Positions 1-7,241 of a DNA stretch of 14,940 nucleotides are shown here, piece by piece. Within the stretch, counting starts at the first letter, position 1; each line of letters begins with the position of its first letter. Below the pieces are notes generated by a model, which was not told where the DNA came from, did not search any database, and saw only the letters and a list, made by a program, of their open reading frames with translations. The DNA lies in contig JALUUN010000145.1 in the NCBI GenBank assembly GCA_027021325.1, forward strand, positions 1 through 14,940, written 5' to 3'. The DNA is from Planctomycetota bacterium (lineage in GTDB: Bacteria > Planctomycetota > UBA1135). The position numbers were made by a program, and so were the translations under genes.

Positions 1-71
1 TCCAGGGCCGGCCGGGAAGGCTCCAGCCGCCCCACGGCCGCGGCCTGCGGGCCGCCTCGGTACCGCCGCCT

Positions 72-105
72 GCGGCCGGGGAGCTCCCCGGGGGAACCCG
101 GCCGC
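72..105 (-). terminator. GC hairpin downstream of the hydroxylase operon
   Basis: Arms at 72-80 (GCGGCCGGG) and 97-105 (CCCGGCCGC) are exact reverse complements. The 16-base loop itself overlaps a 16-base palindrome, CCGGGGAGCTCCCCGG, at 76-91. The element lies about 35 bases past the stop of the last operon gene, where a terminator is expected. There is no T tract, so it is either a hairpin that works without U residues or a general 3'-end stabiliser. The rest of positions 1-140 shows no gene I can support. Confidence 0.4.
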
Positions 106-140
106 TTCCGGCCTGCCCTCCTACCGTCCCGCGAGCCGCC

Positions 141-374
141 TCAGACGCCGATCCGGGGCGCCTCGTAGCAGGCCCGGCCGGCCTGGCAGGAGTCCGGGTC
201 GCAGCCGTCCCGATCCGGGCCGACATGGTCCTCGGTCTTCCCGCACCAGTAGCTCAGCGTCTCGCTGTCGGCGATCCACCCCGGCGGCTGGTCCTGGTCC
301 TCGGGCCGGTAGAAGCGGGTCTTGGTCTGCAGATGGACGCAGGCCGGAACGAAGCGAAGCGGGCGCTCTACCAT
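141..374 (-). CDS. Small cysteine-rich protein, last gene of the hydroxylase operon (unknown function)
   Basis: This 77-residue protein has no signal peptide or membrane segment. It has five cysteines (C12, C44, C58, C63, C69), four of them in the C-terminal half with spacing C-x13-C-x4-C-x5-C. Aromatic and charged residues surround them, for example YWCGKTEDHVGPD at 42-54. The start codon lies inside the end of the FAD-subunit gene, in the overlap ATGGTAG at 374-368. A GAGG ribosome site stands 4 bases upstream, so translation is very probably coupled. The overlap, the ribosome site and the conserved-looking Cys/Trp/Gly content argue for a real gene. I do not recognise the family with certainty. 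Position and cysteines suggest a metal- or cluster-binding accessory or small subunit of the hydroxylase, but that is inference. Zinc binding is equally possible. Confidence 0.72.
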   Translation of the reverse strand: MVERPLRFVPACVHLQTKTRFYRPEDQDQPPGWIADSETLSYWCGKTEDHVGPDRDGCDPDSCQAGRACYEAPRIGV

Positions 375-1336
375 GTTTCCTCGGCAACGTGGAGGGCCTG
401 GAGGACGGCACGGCGGGCGGCCGCACGCAGCAGCCGCAGGCGCCAGGCGTTGCCCGGCAGAGGCGTCGCGCCGGCGGCGGCGCGGGTCACCAGCCGCTCC
501 AGGAGCTCTGCCTCGGGACCACGCTCCCGGATCTCCCGCAGGAGCTCCGGAGCCGCCACCGGCCAGGGCCGGGGCGCCACCGCGCCGAGGACCAGCCGCG
601 GCTGCTCCAGGTTGAAGTTGGCTGCGGCCATGGCCAGCGGCCAGTCGAAGCTCTGCCTGGCCCGCACTTCGGCGTGGGCGCAGCGGTCTCCGAGTGCCCG
701 CCCGGGCAGGCGCAGACCCAGGAGGATCTCTCCCGGCCGTCGGCCGCCTTCCTCCGCCCCGGCCCCGAGCCAGGCCGCCAGCCCCACATGCCGCCCGCCG
801 CCGGGTCCCGCCACTTCGGCCTCGGCCTCCAGGGCCAGGAGCGCCGGCGCGACGTTCGAGGGATGCACCGCCGAGCAGCCCTCGTTCTCGAAGAGAGCAT
901 GCGTCTCGTGCTCGCCCTCCCGGGCCGGGCAGCCGCCGCCTGGGTCGGTGGCCTCACAGGGATAGTGGCGGCTGCGCAGATACAGGCAGCGCGGCATCTG
1001 CAGCAGATTGCCGCCGAGGGTCGCCATCTCCCGGATCTGTGGCGTCGCGGCCTCGCCGGCGGCCCGGGCCAGGGCCGGCGCCCGTTCGCGCAGCAGCGGA
1101 GAGCGCTCCAGTTCCGCCAGGGTCGTGCCCGCTCCCAGGACCAGGCCGCCGCCTTCCTCGGCGACGCCGGCCGGGAGGACCTGCTGCAGGCCGACGACCA
1201 GCGCCGGCCGCTCGATTCCCTCCTTCATGCGGTCCAGGAGATCCACGCCCCCGGCCTTGAGGACGGTCCCCGGTCTGCTGGCGGCGGCCAGGGCCTCGTC
1301 GAGACCCGCGGCGATGCGGTACTCGAAGCGCCTCAT
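368..1336 (-). CDS. FAD-binding subunit of molybdenum hydroxylase, with extra 4-Cys cluster insertion
   Basis: This is the middle-electron-carrier subunit of the xanthine dehydrogenase / CoxM / 4-hydroxybenzoyl-CoA reductase beta family (322 residues). Two FAD-binding signatures are visible: KAGGVDLLDRM at 27-37 and TLGGNLLQMPRC at 106-117. A cysteine-bearing segment follows directly, with C117, C127, C136 and C154, ending in SAVHPSNVAPALLAL at 155-169. A comparable insertion in 4-hydroxybenzoyl-CoA reductase beta carries a [4Fe-4S] cluster, and the extra length over the usual ~290 residues fits that. The start ATG overlaps the stop of the upstream Fe-S/Mo gene (ATGA, 1336-1333), with a strong GGAGGA-type ribosome site inside that gene. 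There is no export signal here, so the subunit would have to travel with the Tat-tagged partner or stay cytoplasmic. The substrate cannot be told from this chain. The family assignment is firm and the cluster is inferred from cysteine spacing. Confidence 0.92.
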   Translation of the reverse strand: MRRFEYRIAAGLDEALAAASRPGTVLKAGGVDLLDRMKEGIERPALVVGLQQVLPAGVAEEGGGLVLGAGTTLAELERSPLLRERAPALARAAGEAATPQIREMATLGGNLLQMPRCLYLRSRHYPCEATDPGGGCPAREGEHETHALFENEGCSAVHPSNVAPALLALEAEAEVAGPGGGRHVGLAAWLGAGAEEGGRRPGEILLGLRLPGRALGDRCAHAEVRARQSFDWPLAMAAANFNLEQPRLVLGAVAPRPWPVAAPELLREIRERGPEAELLERLVTRAAAGATPLPGNAWRLRLLRAAARRAVLQALHVAEETW

Positions 1337-3936
1337 GCCTGCTCCTCCAGGGCCTCAAGGACCCGCCGTGGGGTGATGGGGAGGCTGCGGACGCGGGCGC
1401 CGGTGGCGTTGGCCACGGCGTTCCCGACCGCCGCCGAGGTGGGGATGGTGGGTGGCTCCCCGAGGGAACGCACCCCGGCCCCCTCCGGCCCCGGCCACAG
1501 GTGCACCGTGATCTCCGGCACGTCCAGAGCGCCGAGGATCTTGTAGTGCAGAAGATCGGCGTTCAACTGGTAGCCGTAGACCGGGTCGGCAAGGCGATCC
1601 TCGAAGAGGGCATAGCTGATGCCCTGGAGGACGCCGCCGATCACCTGGTTCTCGGCGGCCAGGCGGTTCACGACGAGCCCGCAGGCCTGCAGGGCATAGA
1701 CCCGCAGGACACGGACGACGCCGGTCTCGGTGTCCACTTCGACCTCGGCGAACTGAACGCCCTCACTGCCGCCCGTGCCCCAGTACCGTTCATCCGCGCG
1801 GCCGGAGGCCTCCAGCCCCTCCTCGGGGAGGTCGCGGCAGGCCGCCTCCCAGGCGTCGTCACCGCCGTTGCGGCCGAGGGGAACGGGGAACTTTTCCAGG
1901 AGACGCTCGCAGGCATCCATCACCGCCGGCGCCGTCGAGCGGGCCGTGACGGAACCGCCGCTCGCAGGCCCATTGGGCAGCTGGCTGTCGCCGAGGTGGA
2001 CCCGCACCCGTTCGCGCGAGATGCGCAGCTGCCGTGCCGCCAGGTCGGCGATCACCGTGCGTTGCCCCTGCCCGATGTCCTGGGTGCCGCTGTAGAGGTC
2101 CACGCTCCCGTCCGGGCGGGCGACGACCCGCACCCGGCAGCGGCCCGGGGCGTTGCCCCAGTCGCAGACACCGACCCCCATGCCGCGGCGCAGACGTCCC
2201 TTCTGGCTACCCGTGGGCCGGCGCTGCTCCCAGCCGAAGGCCTCGGCACCGGTCCGGTACATGGCCCGGCGCACTTCACTCGGATCGTTGCGCAGCCGGA
2301 TCTCGATGGGGTCCATGCCCAGGGCCTCAGCCAGCTCGTCCATCATCGAGTCGCAGGCGAAGGTTCCCTGGGGCCGGCCGGGCGCACGGAAGGCCCGCGG
2401 CGGCGAGTGGTGGCCGCGAACGTCCACGTGCTTGCGGTGGATCGTCCCCCAGTCGTACCAGGCCGGGTTGCTGACCCCTCCGCGGCGGCCGATGCCGACG
2501 ATGCCGGCGGTGTAGACCTGGCCGCCGAGGAGGCGGCCCTCGGCGTCGGCGCCGATACGCATCCACTGCAGGCTTCCCGGCCGGTTGCCGGCGTCCAGCT
2601 GCTCGGCCTCGCGGTCGTTGAAGACCCGCACCGGGCGTCCCGTGCGGGCGGCGATCTCGGCGGCCAGGGCCCCTTCCCGACCGGGCCCGAACTTGGAGCC
2701 GAAGCCGCCGCCGACGAACTCGCAGCGGACCACGGTCTCCTTCCCCAGGCGCCGGCCGAGGCCCGTGCAGGTGAAGGTCCCCTGGGTCGAGACCCAGGCC
2801 TCGGCGGGCTCGACGGTCGGATCCACCAGGGCGCCGTGGGGCTCCAGGGGGTTGTGGTTCTGGATCTGAGTGGCGTAGGCGGCCTCGACCACGACCGCGG
2901 CGTCCTCCAGGGCCGCCTCGGCGCGGCGTCCCTCCTCGGTCTCGGTGAGGCTCTCCCTCGGCGGCGGGAAGGGCCCGAACTGCTCCTCGTGCTGGCCCAG
3001 CGGATCGTTGACGACGAGCTCGGGCTCCCACTGGAGGTCGAGGGCCGTGAGGGCGTCGCGCAGGGCCGCCGGCGACTCGGCGCAGACATGTCCGGCCGGC
3101 GCGCCGCAGTACTCGAAGCGGCCGCCGACCTCGACCTCGGCCTCGACGACCCCCGGCAGCCGGCGCACGGTTTCCAGGTCCGCGGACTTCAGGGTGGCGC
3201 TGCTCCAGGGGCAGAGGACATGGGCGGCGAAGAGGAGACCCGGCGCCGTGTGGTCGGCGCCGTACACCGCTGTCCCGCAGATCTTCTCGGGCGCGTCCAC
3301 CCGCGGCGCTTCGTTCTCCACGCAGGCCGGGGCGTTGAGCTCCGGGAAGCCGGCAGGAACGGCGTGGCCGCTTGCGCGCAGGGCCGCCTCGAAGACCTTG
3401 TTGTAGGTGCCGCAGCGGCACAGGTTGCCGGCGACGGCGCGCTTCAGTTCCTCCAGATCCGCGGCCGGGTTGCGGCGGATGGCGGCCTCGATGGAGGTGA
3501 CGAAGCCGGGGATGCAGTAGCCACACTGCACCGCGTCGTGCTCGATGAAGGCCTGCTGAACCCGGCCGGGTGCTTCGGGCGTGCCGAGCCCGTGGACGGT
3601 CGTGACCTCGTGGCCGGCGGCGTCCACCGCCAGGGTCATGCAAGAGACCACGGGCCGCCCGTCCAGAAGCACCGTGCAGGCGCCGCAGGCTCCGCGGTCG
3701 CAGACCTGCTTGACGCCGCTCCGGCCGGCCTGCCAGCGTAGGGCCTCGAGGAGCGTGGTCCGGGGCTCGGCCCGGACCTCGATCTCCTTGCCGTCCACGC
3801 GCAGGATCAGAGGGGCGGCGCCGGGTCCGAGGACCGGGCTGGTTTCCTCGGTGGCGGGGCCGGGGGCAGAGCGGAAGGGCGGCACGGCGGCGGCCGCCGC
3901 CGAGCCGGCCAGGAAGTCGCGTCGGCTGACACCCAC
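1333..3936 (-). CDS. Fused [2Fe-2S] and molybdopterin-binding subunit of a Tat-exported molybdenum hydroxylase
   Basis: This is a single 867-residue chain. Residues 4-9 (SRRDFL) plus an Ala-rich stretch form a twin-arginine signal. A plant-ferredoxin-type [2Fe-2S] domain spans about 43-115 with C79, C84, C87 and C99. The helical second [2Fe-2S] domain has C138, C141, C173 and C175. After a linker of about 30 residues, the molybdopterin domain begins near 210 (PRVDAPEKICGTAVYGAD). It shows GGGFGSKF (409-416), AFRAPGRPQG (515-524), GTQDIGQGQ (617-625) and LGEPP (825-829), where E827 is the likely catalytic glutamate. These units are normally separate genes, or fused with the FAD domain between them as in eukaryotic xanthine oxidase. 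Here FAD is a separate downstream gene. I chose the GTG start at 3936 because it sits right before the Tat motif with GAGG 8 bases upstream. The open frame continues further upstream but only as non-coding antisense. The substrate may be an aldehyde, an aromatic or an N-heterocycle; it is unresolved. Confidence 0.9.
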   Translation of the reverse strand: MGVSRRDFLAGSAAAAAVPPFRSAPGPATEETSPVLGPGAAPLILRVDGKEIEVRAEPRTTLLEALRWQAGRSGVKQVCDRGACGACTVLLDGRPVVSCMTLAVDAAGHEVTTVHGLGTPEAPGRVQQAFIEHDAVQCGYCIPGFVTSIEAAIRRNPAADLEELKRAVAGNLCRCGTYNKVFEAALRASGHAVPAGFPELNAPACVENEAPRVDAPEKICGTAVYGADHTAPGLLFAAHVLCPWSSATLKSADLETVRRLPGVVEAEVEVGGRFEYCGAPAGHVCAESPAALRDALTALDLQWEPELVVNDPLGQHEEQFGPFPPPRESLTETEEGRRAEAALEDAAVVVEAAYATQIQNHNPLEPHGALVDPTVEPAEAWVSTQGTFTCTGLGRRLGKETVVRCEFVGGGFGSKFGPGREGALAAEIAARTGRPVRVFNDREAEQLDAGNRPGSLQWMRIGADAEGRLLGGQVYTAGIVGIGRRGGVSNPAWYDWGTIHRKHVDVRGHHSPPRAFRAPGRPQGTFACDSMMDELAEALGMDPIEIRLRNDPSEVRRAMYRTGAEAFGWEQRRPTGSQKGRLRRGMGVGVCDWGNAPGRCRVRVVARPDGSVDLYSGTQDIGQGQRTVIADLAARQLRISRERVRVHLGDSQLPNGPASGGSVTARSTAPAVMDACERLLEKFPVPLGRNGGDDAWEAACRDLPEEGLEASGRADERYWGTGGSEGVQFAEVEVDTETGVVRVLRVYALQACGLVVNRLAAENQVIGGVLQGISYALFEDRLADPVYGYQLNADLLHYKILGALDVPEITVHLWPGPEGAGVRSLGEPPTIPTSAAVGNAVANATGARVRSLPITPRRVLEALEEQA

Positions 3937-4010
3937 GGGGGGAACCTCGGTGCTGGGCGGGAAAGCGGGGAGAGCAGAGACGGGCGGCGCCTGGCGGATG
4001 CCGCCGCCCC

Positions 4011-4016
4011 AGCCTA
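4011..4016 (-). promoter_or_regulatory. Possible -10 element for the hydroxylase operon
   Basis: TAGGCT on the minus strand lies in the 116-base gap between thiE and the hydroxylase operon, about 74 bases before the GTG start. It resembles the TAGGAT and TAGACT hexamers before other genes in this window. No convincing -35 box is visible. The remainder of the gap has the GAGG ribosome site at 3945-3948 and nothing else I can name. If this promoter is real, the hydroxylase operon is transcribed separately from thiE. Confidence 0.3.
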
Positions 4017-4052
4017 CGGGAAAGGAGGGCGCCCGGAGCCGAAGGTCGGCCC

Positions 4053-4706
4053 TTACCGGCCGGCCCCCCGGGGATCGGCGTGCGGGGACGGCGGTTCCCG
4101 GCTGGCGCACAGCGCCCGGGCCACGGCCTCGGGATCCTCCGCGGCGCAGAGCGCCGAGGAGACTGCAAGGCCGACACCCCGCGGGACCAGGCCGGCGTTG
4201 CCGGGGCGGATGCCGCCGATGGCCAGAAGCGGCACCCGCGCCACGGCGCGGGCCGCGAGCAGGGCCTGGGGCCCCCGCGGCCGCCCGGCCCCGGCCTTGG
4301 TCCCGGTGGCGAAGACCGGGCCGAAGCCGGCGTAGTCGGCCCCGGTCTCGGCGGCCTCCTCGGCCTGCTCCAGATCGTGGGTGCTCCAGCCGATCCAGCG
4401 CTCCTGGCCCAGGAGGAGGCGGGCGTCGGCAGGATGCAGGTCCTCCTGGCCGAGATGCAGCCCCTCGGCGCCGAGCGCCACGGCCACCTCGAGATCGTCG
4501 TTGACGATCAGGGGCACCCCGAGACGGCGGCAGAGGGCCTGCAGCCGGCGCCCCCAGGCGTAGCGGCCGGCCGGCGTCTCCTCCTTCTCGCGCAGCTGGA
4601 CGGCGTCGGCGCCGCCCGCCACCGCCCCCTCCACCACCTCTTCCGGCGGCCGCCGGCAGAGGGAACGCGTCAGGACCAGGCAGAGCTGGAAGCGGGGCGG
4701 CTCCAC
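4053..4706 (-). CDS. thiE: Thiamine-phosphate synthase (ThiE/TenI family)
   Basis: ThiE joins the hydroxymethylpyrimidine diphosphate and thiazole phosphate halves to give thiamine phosphate in the cytoplasm. From the GTG at 4706 the protein is 217 residues, normal for this TIM-barrel family. Signatures in order are QLREK (37-41), IVNDD (67-71), [10 protein letters not shown] (81-90), STH (108-110), [11 protein letters not shown] (127-137, phosphate/thiazole site) and AIGGI (162-166), then VSSAL near the end. An ATG at 4727 would add seven residues, but it overlaps the ATG of the divergent gene. The GTG gives an N-terminus closer to typical ThiE, and a TATCCT hexamer lies exactly 7 bases before it. 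No other thiamine gene is in the window. TenI-type thiazole tautomerases share the fold, but the full set of ThiE motifs favours the synthase. Confidence 0.88.
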   Translation of the reverse strand: MEPPRFQLCLVLTRSLCRRPPEEVVEGAVAGGADAVQLREKEETPAGRYAWGRRLQALCRRLGVPLIVNDDLEVAVALGAEGLHLGQEDLHPADARLLLGQERWIGWSTHDLEQAEEAAETGADYAGFGPVFATGTKAGAGRPRGPQALLAARAVARVPLLAIGGIRPGNAGLVPRGVGLAVSSALCAAEDPEAVARALCASREPPSPHADPRGAGR

Positions 4707-4712
4707 GGCGCC

Positions 4713-4719
4713 TAGGATA
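4713..4719. promoter_or_regulatory. Overlapping divergent -10-like elements between thiE and the acetoacetyl-CoA synthetase
   Basis: Read on the plus strand, TAGGAT (4713-4718) is followed by 7 bases and then the ATG at 4726. Read on the minus strand, TATCCT (4719-4714) is followed by 7 bases and then a GTG at 4706. The two hexamers overlap by five bases, and neither start codon has a Shine-Dalgarno sequence. A -10 box 7 bases before a start codon is the layout of leaderless transcripts. No clear -35 boxes are visible, so this is a prediction from spacing and symmetry. Confidence 0.4.
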
Positions 4720-4725
4720 GGCGGC

Positions 4726-6699
4726 ATGACGGAGAAGACGGCGGTTCCGGTGCTCTGGGAGCCCTCGCCGGAGCGGGTGGCGGCCTCCCGAATGCGCGCC
4801 TTCCAGGAGTGGCTGGCCGCCCGCGGCGGCCCGGCCCCCGGTTCCTACGCCGAGCTCCACGCCTGGTCCGTGGACCGGCGCGAGGACTTCTGGGGCTCCC
4901 TCTGGGAGTTCTGCGGGGTCCTCGGCGAACCCGGAGGCGAGGTGCTCCGCGACCGCGAGGCCATGCCCGGAGCGAAGTGGTTTCCCGAGGCGCGACTGAA
5001 CTTCGCCGAGAACCTCCTGCGGCCGGACTTCGAGGGGGCGGCCCTCGTGTTCCGCGGCGAGGACGGCCGGCGGGTGGAGTGGAGCCGCGCCGAACTGCGC
5101 CTCCTCGTGGGCCGGCTGCAGGCGCTGCTCCGCGAGGCCGGCGTCGGCCCCGGGGACCGCGTCGCCGCCTTCCTGCCCAATGTGCCCGAGGCCGTGGCCG
5201 CCATGCTCGCCACGGCCAGCCTGGGAGCGGTCTGGTCCTCCTGCTCCCCGGACTTCGGCGCTGCCGGCGTCCTCGACCGTTTCGGCCAGATCGAACCGAA
5301 GGTCTTCCTGGCGGTGGACGGCTACTTCTACAAGGGCCGCGTCCACGACGGCCTGGACAAGGTCCGGCAGGTGCGTGAAGGCCTGCCCACGGTCGGCCGC
5401 ACGGTGGTCCTGCGCTTCACCGGCCATCGCGAGGACCTCGCCGGGATCCCCGGCGCGGTCTGGTGGGAGGACTGGCTGACCGGCGCGCCGGAGCGGGAGC
5501 CCGACTTCCCGCTCTTCTCCTTCGACCACCCTCTCTACATCCTCTTCAGCTCGGGGACGACCGGGAAGCCGAAGTGCATCGTCCACGGTGCCGGTGGAAC
5601 CCTGCTGCAGCACTTGAAGGAGCACCGCCTGCATACCGATGTGCGGCCGGGCACGCGCCTTTTCTACTTCACCACCCTGGGCTGGATGATGTGGAACTGG
5701 CTGGTCTCGGGTCTCGCCAGCGGCGCGGTGCTCCTGCTCTACGACGGCAATCCCTTCCATCCCGGGCCTGAGGCCCTCTGGGATTTCGCCCGCGACGAGG
5801 ACATGGAGGTCTTCGGCACCTCGGCGAAGTACCTGGACGCGGTCAAGAAGTCCGGCCTGCGGCCCGGCGAGAGCCACGATCTGAGTGCCTTGCGGGCGAT
5901 CTGCTCCACCGGTTCGCCCCTGGTCGCGGAGACCTTCGACTGGGTCTACGAGGCGGTGAAGCGCGACCTCCTGCTCGCTTCCATCTCCGGCGGAACGGAC
6001 ATCGTCAGCTGCTTCGTCCTGGGTTGTCCGATCCTTCCGGTGTACCGCGGCGAGATCCAGTGCCGCGGTCTGGGCATGCAGGTCGAGGTCTTCGACGAGG
6101 AGGGGCGGAGCGTGGTCGGCCGGCCCGGCGAACTGGTCTGCACGGCTCCCTTCCCTTCCATGCCGGTCGGCTTCTGGAGGGACCCGGACGGCCGCCGCTA
6201 CCGCTCGGCCTACTTCGAGCGCTTCCCGGGCGTCTGGTGCCACGGCGACTGGGCAGAGCTCACGCCCCGGGGCGGGATGATCATCTACGGCCGCAGCGAC
6301 GCCACCCTGAACCCCGGCGGCGTGCGCATCGGCACCGCCGAGATCTACCGCCAGGTGGAGCTCTTCGAGGAGGTCGAGGAGGCGGTGGTGGTGGGCCGGG
6401 ACACCGGCGACGGTGATCAGCGGGTCTGCCTGTTCCTGCGCCTGCGTCCGGGGGTGGAGCTGGACGCCGGTCTCGCCTCCCGCATCCGCCGCCGCATCCG
6501 CGAGAACACTTCCCCACGCCATGTCCCGGCGGTGATCCGGGCGGTCCAGGACATTCCGCGGACCCGGAGCGGCAAGATCTCCGAGATTGCCGTGCGTGAG
6601 GTGATCCACGGGCGGCCGGTCCGCAACACCGAGGCCCTGGCGAACCCCGAGGCCCTGGAGGAGTATCGCCGCCTCGACCTGGAGCCGGACCAGCCCTGA
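4726..6699 (+). CDS. Acetoacetyl-CoA synthetase (acetoacetate-CoA ligase)
   Basis: This enzyme activates acetoacetate to acetoacetyl-CoA with ATP through an acyl-adenylate. It links ketone-body or polyhydroxybutyrate breakdown products to central metabolism in the cytoplasm. The chain is 657 residues, the family's usual size. It has the N-terminal AACS/ACS cap (about 40-100), the family hallmark WSSCSPDFG (170-178), the P-loop-like [10 protein letters not shown] (274-283), the adenylation motif HGDWAE (506-511) and [20 protein letters not shown] (521-540), which is distinctive for acetoacetyl-CoA synthetases. The C-terminal PRTRSGK (611-617) holds the catalytic lysine K617. The ATG at 4726 lacks a Shine-Dalgarno sequence and may be a leaderless start. 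It is divergent from thiE with only 19 bases between the preferred start codons. It stands alone, followed by a strong hairpin. The motifs favour acetoacetate over acetate or propionate as substrate. Confidence 0.94.
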   Translation: MTEKTAVPVLWEPSPERVAASRMRAFQEWLAARGGPAPGSYAELHAWSVDRREDFWGSLWEFCGVLGEPGGEVLRDREAMPGAKWFPEARLNFAENLLRPDFEGAALVFRGEDGRRVEWSRAELRLLVGRLQALLREAGVGPGDRVAAFLPNVPEAVAAMLATASLGAVWSSCSPDFGAAGVLDRFGQIEPKVFLAVDGYFYKGRVHDGLDKVRQVREGLPTVGRTVVLRFTGHREDLAGIPGAVWWEDWLTGAPEREPDFPLFSFDHPLYILFSSGTTGKPKCIVHGAGGTLLQHLKEHRLHTDVRPGTRLFYFTTLGWMMWNWLVSGLASGAVLLLYDGNPFHPGPEALWDFARDEDMEVFGTSAKYLDAVKKSGLRPGESHDLSALRAICSTGSPLVAETFDWVYEAVKRDLLLASISGGTDIVSCFVLGCPILPVYRGEIQCRGLGMQVEVFDEEGRSVVGRPGELVCTAPFPSMPVGFWRDPDGRRYRSAYFERFPGVWCHGDWAELTPRGGMIIYGRSDATLNPGGVRIGTAEIYRQVELFEEVEEAVVVGRDTGDGDQRVCLFLRLRPGVELDAGLASRIRRRIRENTSPRHVPAVIRAVQDIPRTRSGKISEIAVREVIHGRPVRNTEALANPEALEEYRRLDLEPDQP

Positions 6700-6724
6700 G
6701 CCTTGTATTCCAGGGCAAGAAGAC

Positions 6725-6763
6725 GAACGCCGGCGAGGCGGGGGATGCGCTTCGCCGGCGTTC
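6725..6763 (+). terminator. 16-bp hairpin after the acetoacetyl-CoA synthetase gene
   Basis: GAACGCCGGCGAGGCG (6725-6740) pairs with 6748-6763 over 16 base pairs, with a single G-T wobble and a 7-base loop (GGGGATG). It begins 26 bases after the stop codon. No T run follows, but the stem is the strongest perfect inverted repeat I found in the window, and its position is right for a transcription terminator. Confidence 0.65.
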
Positions 6764-7241
6764 CGGTGCACACCGCAGCACGGCGTGGGGAACCGTCCGA
6801 GTACGTGGGGATGGGTTGGGGATGGTGAGACTCGGTTCGCTGCGGCCGGCTCCGGCCGGGTGGGCTGCCGGAGCACGAAGTGCGGGCTCAGGGCTGGGAG
6901 AGATCCGCTCCGCCGCGGGGAGCCCGCTGGAGCGCCGGGAAGTCTAGGGGCGCGGCAGGCCGCTGGAACCACCCCCGTGGCCGGTTTTCGTCGGGGAATG
7001 TCCACCGAGTCGGTTTCTTACGATTGCCCTTTTGTGGCAGGCCGAGGCCGGGCAGCCTTGCGGGAAGCCAGAAGGCCCCTTCTGGCTCTTCCCGGAAGAC
7101 CAGACTCAGAAAGGATTTCGGTCAGGGGCCGGGATCGCCTTCCGCCTGGGCTCCGCGGATCCGCAGCGCCGGTCTCCGGGGTGCCTGTCCTCCGGAGCAG
7201 GGGGCCCCAAGTCCGGAGAGGTTCCCGGCCGAAAGAGGGGC
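6764..7241 (+). other. Long non-coding stretch upstream of the FG-GAP protein, with leader hairpin
   Basis: About 480 bases between the terminator hairpin and the next gene hold no protein I can support. Open frames here lack coding-like composition. The base composition is locally less GC-rich around 6983-7036, including a TACGAT hexamer at 7019-7024 that could be a -10 box. A stem-loop follows: AGCCAGAAG (7066-7074) and CTTCTGGCT (7079-7087) pair perfectly round a 4-base loop. Flanking CGGGA/TCCCG arms extend it to about 7061-7094 with small bulges. It is probably the promoter and 5' leader of the downstream gene. I recognise no known riboswitch. Confidence 0.4.
7061..7094 (+). repeat. Inverted repeat (stem-loop) in the leader of the FG-GAP gene
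   Basis: A perfect 9-bp stem (7066-7074 with 7079-7087) has the tetraloop GCCC. It is extended by outer arms 7061-7065 and 7089-7094 with a small bulge. It lies about 150 bases before the start codon. It could be an attenuator, a terminator of upstream read-through or an mRNA-stabilising structure. The sequence shows only the pairing. Confidence 0.5.

Noticed and set aside
1501..3741. 746-residue open frame opposite the hydroxylase
   Set aside because: It is a shadow of the G/C-biased third positions of the real gene. No recognisable domain is present, and the minus-strand product has all the family motifs.
3937..7005. Continuation of the hydroxylase reading frame far upstream on the minus strand, giving a 1890-residue open frame
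   Set aside because: The part upstream of 3936 runs antisense to the acetoacetyl-CoA synthetase and through thiE in another frame. It has Arg/Gly/Pro/Ala-rich low-complexity content and no domain. The Tat motif marks the true N-terminus.
7032..7241. N-terminal extension of the FG-GAP protein from an upstream ATG at 7032
   Set aside because: The added 70 residues are low in coding character and lie over the strong leader hairpin. The hydrophobic signal-like segment begins right after the ATG at 7242.
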